A DNA stretch of 64,000 nt from Lachnotalea sp041821265 (lineage in GTDB: Bacteria; Bacillota; Clostridia; Lachnospirales; Lachnospiraceae): assembly GCA_041821265.1 (NCBI GenBank), contig JBGUEQ010000006.1, positions 57,172 through 121,171 on the forward strand, given 5' to 3'. Shown one piece after another: positions 60,118-64,000 of the stretch. A program made the position numbers and the translations under genes. The notes under the pieces are model-generated. The model was not told the origin of the DNA. It saw nothing but the letters and a program-made list of their open reading frames with translations, and did not search any database. How positions within the stretch are numbered: position 1 is the stretch's first letter; each line of letters begins with the position of its first letter.

Positions 60118-61755
60118 ATGGAAAATAAAATGTTTTGTTACCAATGTCAAGAAACAGCAGGCTGTAAAGGATGTACACAAATGGGTGTGTGTGGTAAAAC
60201 ACCAGAAGTTGCAGGAATGCAAGACTTATTAATTTATGTCACAAAGGGGTTATCACAAGTAACCACTCAGTTAAGAAAAGAAAATGTTAGTATTGATAAA
60301 AGTATCAATCACTTAATTACTTGGAACCTATTTACTACTATTACAAATGCTAATTTTGATGAGAAAGTATTTGTTGAAAAAATCAAAATGACATTAGATG
60401 CAAAGACAGATTTGATGAAACAGTTATCAAATAAAAATGATTTGTCTGATGCCGCTACTTGGGCAGAATATGAAGATGAGAAAATGAAACGTAAGGCGTA
60501 TACAGTTGGCGTTCTTGCAACTGAAAATGAAGATGTTAGAAGTCTTCGTGAGTTAATTATATATGGATTAAAGGGATTATGTGCATATATGAAACATGCA
60601 AATGTTCTTGCGAAAGAAAATGAAAATGTAGATATATTTGTACAAGAAACATTAGCGAAATTGTTAGATGATACAATTAGTGTAAATGATTTAATTGCAT
60701 TGACACTTGAAACAGGAAAATATGGTGTAGATGGAATGGCTTTATTAGATGAAGCAAATACATCAACCTACGGTAATCCAGAAATAACAAGCGTTAATTT
60801 AGGAGTGGGAAAGAAACCAGGAATTTTAGTATCAGGACATGATTTAAGAGATTTTGAAATGTTATTAGAACAAACGAAGGGAACAGGCGTTGATGTATAT
60901 ACACATTCTGAAATGTTGCCAGCACATTACTACCCTGCGTTTAAGAAATATGATAATTTTGTAGGTAATTACGGAAATGCATGGTGGAAACAAAAAGAAG
61001 AATTTGAAAGTTTTAACGGACCAATTTTAATGACAACCAATTGTATTGTTCCTCCAAAAGCATCTTATAAAGACCGATTATTTACTACAGGTAGCGCTGG
61101 TATGGAGGGCTGCAAACACATTATAGGTTGTGAAGGAGAAGAAAAAGATTTCTCTGAGATTATTAATTTAGCAAAAACATGTCAGTCACCAACTGAAATT
61201 GAAACTGGTAGTATTGTTGGAGGATTTGCTCATAATCAAGTCTTTGCACTTGCTGATAAAGTAGTAGATGCTGTTAAATCAGGAGCAATCAAAAAATTTG
61301 TAGTAATGGCTGGATGTGATGGAAGAGCGAAATCAAGAAATTATTATACTGATTTTGCAAAAGCATTGCCAAAAGATGCGGTTATTTTGACAGCTGGTTG
61401 TGCAAAATATAAATATATTAAATTAAATCTAGGTGATATTGGTGGAATACCTAGAGTATTAGATGCAGGACAATGTAACGATTCTTATTCTTTAGTATTA
61501 ATTGCGCTAAAACTGCAAGAAATCTTTGGATTACAGAGTGTAAATGATTTGCCAATCGCATACAACATTGCTTGGTATGAGCAAAAAGCTGTTATCGTAT
61601 TATTATCATTATTACACTTAGGAGTTAAAAACATTCACTTAGGACCTACATTACCAGCATTTTTGTCACCAAATGTAGTAAATGTCTTAGTTGAAAACTT
61701 TGGAATTGCTGGAATTACAGATGTAGAAAATGATATGAAAATCTTTTTTGAATAG
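60118..61755 (+). CDS. hcp: Hybrid-cluster protein (hydroxylamine/NO reductase)
   Basis: 545 aa, class of anaerobes. The N-terminal Cys block MFCYQCQETAGCKGCTQMGVCG binds the [4Fe-4S] cluster. GHDLRDF, TTNCIVPP, GCKHIIGCEGE and MAGCDGRAKSRNYY supply hybrid-cluster ligands. It reduces nitric oxide to N2O or hydroxylamine to ammonia, protecting from nitrosative stress. The ferredoxin-like gene 11 bases downstream probably gives electrons. AGGAG precedes the ATG. Confidence 0.97.
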   Translation: MENKMFCYQCQETAGCKGCTQMGVCGKTPEVAGMQDLLIYVTKGLSQVTTQLRKENVSIDKSINHLITWNLFTTITNANFDEKVFVEKIKMTLDAKTDLMKQLSNKNDLSDAATWAEYEDEKMKRKAYTVGVLATENEDVRSLRELIIYGLKGLCAYMKHANVLAKENENVDIFVQETLAKLLDDTISVNDLIALTLETGKYGVDGMALLDEANTSTYGNPEITSVNLGVGKKPGILVSGHDLRDFEMLLEQTKGTGVDVYTHSEMLPAHYYPAFKKYDNFVGNYGNAWWKQKEEFESFNGPILMTTNCIVPPKASYKDRLFTTGSAGMEGCKHIIGCEGEEKDFSEIINLAKTCQSPTEIETGSIVGGFAHNQVFALADKVVDAVKSGAIKKFVVMAGCDGRAKSRNYYTDFAKALPKDAVILTAGCAKYKYIKLNLGDIGGIPRVLDAGQCNDSYSLVLIALKLQEIFGLQSVNDLPIAYNIAWYEQKAVIVLLSLLHLGVKNIHLGPTLPAFLSPNVVNVLVENFGIAGITDVENDMKIFFE

Positions 61756-61766
61756 GAGGCAAATAG

Positions 61767-62510
61767 ATGCTTAGACAGATTATTAAAATTGATGAAGAAA
61801 AATGTAATGGATGCAGTGCATGTGCAAATGCATGCCATGAGGGCGCCATTGCTATGATAGATGGAAAGGCAAGACTCATTCGCGACGATTACTGTGATGG
61901 ACTTGGAAATTGCTTGCCAGCGTGTCCTACAGGAGCAATTACCTTCGAACAGCGTGAAGCAGCAGAATTTGATGAGAAAGCAGTGCAAGAGCAGCAGAAA
62001 TTAAAGAAACAAAAGCTGGAAACAAAGGGTGGCAATTGTCATACAGGAGGATGTCCTGGAAGTAAGGCAAAAGAAATCAAACATGAGGATACGAACGAAC
62101 AAATTCAAGAAATGGATAATAGCCATCAAACAACAGTTAAAAGTGAGCTAAGGCAATGGCCAGTTCAAATCAAATTAGTACCTGTCAATGCATCTTATTT
62201 TGAAAATGCGAATCTCTTAATAGCGGCAGACTGTACGGCGTATGCGTATGCTAATTTTCATCAAGAATTTATTAAAAACCATATCACAGTGGTTGGCTGC
62301 CCGAAACTTGATGAAGGAGATTATTCTGAAAAATTAACAGAAATTATAAAAAATAATAATATTAAAAGTGTTAAAGTAGTACGTATGGAAGTACCATGTT
62401 GTGGTGGTATTGAACATGCTGCAATACAAGCACTGAAAAATAGTGGTAAAATGATTCCTTGGCAAGTTGTGACTATCTCCTGTGATGGAAAAATACTAGA
62501 AAATTGGTAA
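61767..62510 (+). CDS. 4Fe-4S ferredoxin-like partner of Hcp
   Basis: 247 aa. Two ferredoxin motifs occur in the first 60 residues (CNGCSACANACHEGA; CDGLGNCLPACPTGA). The rest has CHTGGCPG, an Ala/Tyr-rich strand and VPCCGGIE, typical of proteins encoded beside hcp. It is likely the electron donor to Hcp. The final Trp codon and TAA stop straddle the edge of an inserted palindromic element (62507 on); without the insertion the frame would read GAA AAT TGA and end one residue earlier. Confidence 0.9.
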   Translation: MLRQIIKIDEEKCNGCSACANACHEGAIAMIDGKARLIRDDYCDGLGNCLPACPTGAITFEQREAAEFDEKAVQEQQKLKKQKLETKGGNCHTGGCPGSKAKEIKHEDTNEQIQEMDNSHQTTVKSELRQWPVQIKLVPVNASYFENANLLIAADCTAYAYANFHQEFIKNHITVVGCPKLDEGDYSEKLTEIIKNNNIKSVKVVRMEVPCCGGIEHAAIQALKNSGKMIPWQVVTISCDGKILENW

Positions 62511-62700
62511 CAGTTCAGCCATGCAGAACAGATAATACAAACTGACCGTGAGTGCTTGCACTCTAAGGGCAATTTGTATTATCTGTTCTATAGGGCGGAC
62601 GCCCTACATGAATAATGTGCCAGACAATTACTGAACTGATTGGCATATTTGTATATTCTGGCACATTATGAATAATATGGATGAACTGTTACGAAAATTG
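62499..62700 (+). mobile_element. MITE-like palindromic element C1 with 8-bp target duplication
   Basis: The element is 62507-62692 (186 bp). GTAACAGTTCAGCCAT and ATGGATGAACTGTTAC are inverted copies with one mismatch. GAAAATTG abuts both sides (62499-62506, 62693-62700), a perfect 8-bp duplication. Internal hairpins follow each other: a 16-bp perfect stem (GAACAGATAATACAAA and complement), AGGGCG/CGCCCT, and ATAATGTGCCAGA/TCTGGCACATTAT. It has no coding capacity. It fills most of 62511-62825. Confidence 0.9.
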
Positions 62701-62754
62701 ATAGTAATTAGGTAAATAAATCGATAAAATCAATATAGAATGGGAGAATTCAAT

Positions 62755-62819
62755 ATGGAAAAGAAAAGTTTAAAATATTATTAACAGTAGTATTTAAAAT
62801 TATTGTGCTAGTAGTATGA
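62755..62819 (+). pseudogene. Possible gene-start remnant
   Basis: GGGAG precedes ATG 62755, encoding MEKKSLKYY then TAA. After a one-base shift the reading continues KILLTVVFKIIVLVV and stops, which looks like the N-terminal signal/membrane segment of a lost exported protein. Low confidence. Confidence 0.3.
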
Positions 62820-62825
62820 AATGGT

Positions 62826-63539
62826 TTAGTCAAAGATATCAAGCTTCATTTTTTCGTTATGTTTTTTATAAACTTGTAATTTATTATTTGAATCACAAGT
62901 AGCCAAAAATACATCAGTTACTTCAGTTACATCGTTTGCTTTTAACTGGCTCATAATCCACTTATCATTTTTGCCAGTATGTCTTAAATTATCATACATA
63001 ATTTTACCGTCTATGATGACATTTGCTACCAACAAGTCCTGAGTGGGTTTTATATTCAAATCTTTGCCTATAACAGGTCGTTGGTCAGAAATCGGAAGAA
63101 AACTTACTTTACCATTTGTCTCAAGTAGAATAGTTTGGATGTTTGATAAATCAAAATATCCATTTATTCTGCATTGGGACATAAACTCATTGATATCTAT
63201 CCTTGCTCTTTTTAAATTCTTGGAATAAAGTTCTCCGTTGTCGTATAAGATCATAGCTTTACCTGTAATCATTCGGCGTAATTTAATTGATTTGTCGGTT
63301 ATAATGGCAAGTAAAATAATAGCAATCGCATAAACAATCATAGCTACAAAAGGTTTTAGCGCATCGGTAAACATGGAAGTTGCCATTTCAGCAGCAATTG
63401 ATCCGATTGTAATACTGTTAATATAGTCAAACATACTAAGTTGTGACATCTCACGATTCCCCATAAGTTTGCTAAGTAGAAGAAGTGTTATAATTGATCC
63501 TATTGAAGTGAAAATAGTTTGTATAATTTCCATTTGCAT
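62826..63539 (-). CDS. DUF421 (YetF/YrbG-type) membrane protein
   Basis: 237 aa. Three N-terminal membrane segments (about residues 5-80) hold the family motif LLLSKLMGNREMSQLSMFDYINSITIGSIAAE. The cytoplasmic part (GKAMILYDNGELYSKNLKRARI; IQTILLETNGKVSFLP) matches the DUF421 domain. B. subtilis paralogues are sporulation/germination-associated membrane proteins with no firm function. GAAAGGA precedes the ATG at 63539. Confidence 0.88.
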   Translation of the reverse strand: MQMEIIQTIFTSIGSIITLLLLSKLMGNREMSQLSMFDYINSITIGSIAAEMATSMFTDALKPFVAMIVYAIAIILLAIITDKSIKLRRMITGKAMILYDNGELYSKNLKRARIDINEFMSQCRINGYFDLSNIQTILLETNGKVSFLPISDQRPVIGKDLNIKPTQDLLVANVIIDGKIMYDNLRHTGKNDKWIMSQLKANDVTEVTDVFLATCDSNNKLQVYKKHNEKMKLDIFD

Positions 63540-63661
63540 AATTTCCTTTCAAATGTAGTTAGAAATATAATATTAAACACATATAAAAATAGTATGTATT
63601 AAATTACATTAATTATACATTTGGGAGGCTAATACAGTTGAGTTTTGCTTCCAGATTATAT

Positions 63662-63699
63662 ATAAAAATGCGACCACCTAACTAAACGGTAGTCGCATT
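63662..63699 (-). terminator. Terminator of the oxidoreductase gene
   Basis: AATGCGACCACC (63667-63678) pairs with GGTAGTCGCATT (63688-63699) with one mismatch; read on the minus strand it is followed by T5. Confidence 0.75.
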
Positions 63700-63731
63700 A
63701 ATTGTATTGTTAAAAAATTAAATTTTTATAT

Positions 63732-64000
63732 TTAAATATGGTTTGCTACTTCAAACGCATCCCAGATACCATACATAATATTTGAAACTTTCTTTGCATC
63801 ACCTAATAGGTAAATATCAGGAATTTCAAACTCTAACTCATAATATAATGCATTTTCTTCTTTATATCCCACAGAAAGTATTACGCTATCACAAGTTAAT
63901 TCTTTGTCACCATCTGGTGTAGTCATTTTCAAACTGCCATTTTCATATTTAGTAACTTTGGCATTTGTAACAACATCAATATTATTAAATGGAATCAATT
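63732..64000 (-). CDS. FAD/NAD-dependent oxidoreductase, C-terminal end (partial)
   Basis: The frame continues past the window end, so the N-terminus is missing. The visible 89 residues are the last part of a pyridine-nucleotide-disulfide-type domain: VVTNAKVTKYENGSLKMTT, CDSVILSVGYKEE (end of the NAD domain) and PDIYLLGDAKKVSNIMYGIWDAFEVANHI (the FAD-contact GDA and terminal helix). This ending is typical of 2,4-dienoyl-CoA/2-enoate reductase-like proteins (NADH:flavin oxidoreductases). Exact substrate unknown. Confidence 0.75.
   Translation of the reverse strand, partial: LIPFNNIDVVTNAKVTKYENGSLKMTTPDGDKELTCDSVILSVGYKEENALYYELEFEIPDIYLLGDAKKVSNIMYGIWDAFEVANHI

Overview
The window is low-GC DNA with strong Shine-Dalgarno sites (GGAGG-type), GTG/TTG starts and the gene content of an anaerobic, spore-forming member of the Clostridia. 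A Lachnospiraceae-type cellulose/plant-sugar clostridium is the best guess. Supporting genes are a hybrid-cluster protein, a CotH-type kinase, a BclA-like collagen protein, an ACR3 arsenic operon and GH3/GH13/GH32 sugar genes. The assignment rests on gene content only. No rRNA, tRNA, CRISPR or prophage was seen.

Region 1 (1-4685) holds two secreted wall-associated proteins built on fibronectin-III repeats: an N-acetylmuramoyl-L-alanine amidase (5' end outside the window) and a GHL10/DUF187 glycosidase-like protein. Region 2 (4745-33498) is a large, almost entirely co-directional surface-polysaccharide locus. It has dTDP-sugar genes rfbB, rfbA and rfbC (no rfbD), a Wzm/Wzt ABC exporter whose ATPase has a long C-terminal domain, and a methyltransferase next to a three-part kinase-like/GT2/GT4 protein. 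It also has further GT2 enzymes, a GtrA flippase-like protein, an SGNH esterase, an APH-like kinase, a HAD phosphatase and a sugar nucleotidyltransferase. A CotH-VTC-DUF4956 module sits in the middle, and a polyprenyl-phosphate sugar transferase and an LCP ligase lie at the end. Together these can make, decorate, export and wall-anchor a phosphorylated, probably 6-deoxyhexose-containing polymer.

Region 3 (33666-38637) has an HtrA protease, a structured intergenic stretch that may hold a noncoding RNA, an unrecognised 309-aa gene and a divergent ClpX paralogue. Region 4 (38705-41979) is an ArsR/ArsP-like permease/thioredoxin-like/44-aa ORF/ACR3 metalloid operon. Region 5 (42502-49103) is a sucrose-type locus: binding protein, two permeases, GH13 sucrose phosphorylase-like enzyme, a decayed GH32 and a LacI regulator, with a LacI-type operator on the first promoter. 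Region 6 (49310-58330) has a signal peptidase II-like protein, an NSS transporter, an AraC regulator, a GH3 glycosidase, a gene broken into three frames, a CgeB-like glycosyltransferase and a Crp/Fnr regulator. Region 7 (58498-64000) has the collagen-like protein, hcp with its ferredoxin-like partner, a DUF421 membrane protein and the end of a flavin oxidoreductase.

The most distinctive non-genic feature is a family of short (114-186 bp) palindromic elements. They start GTAAC (ATAAC in some copies) and end GTTAC (GATAC in one). Three intergenic copies have perfect 8-bp flanking duplications. A fourth copy has them too, and there the element changed the stop codon of the gene it entered.
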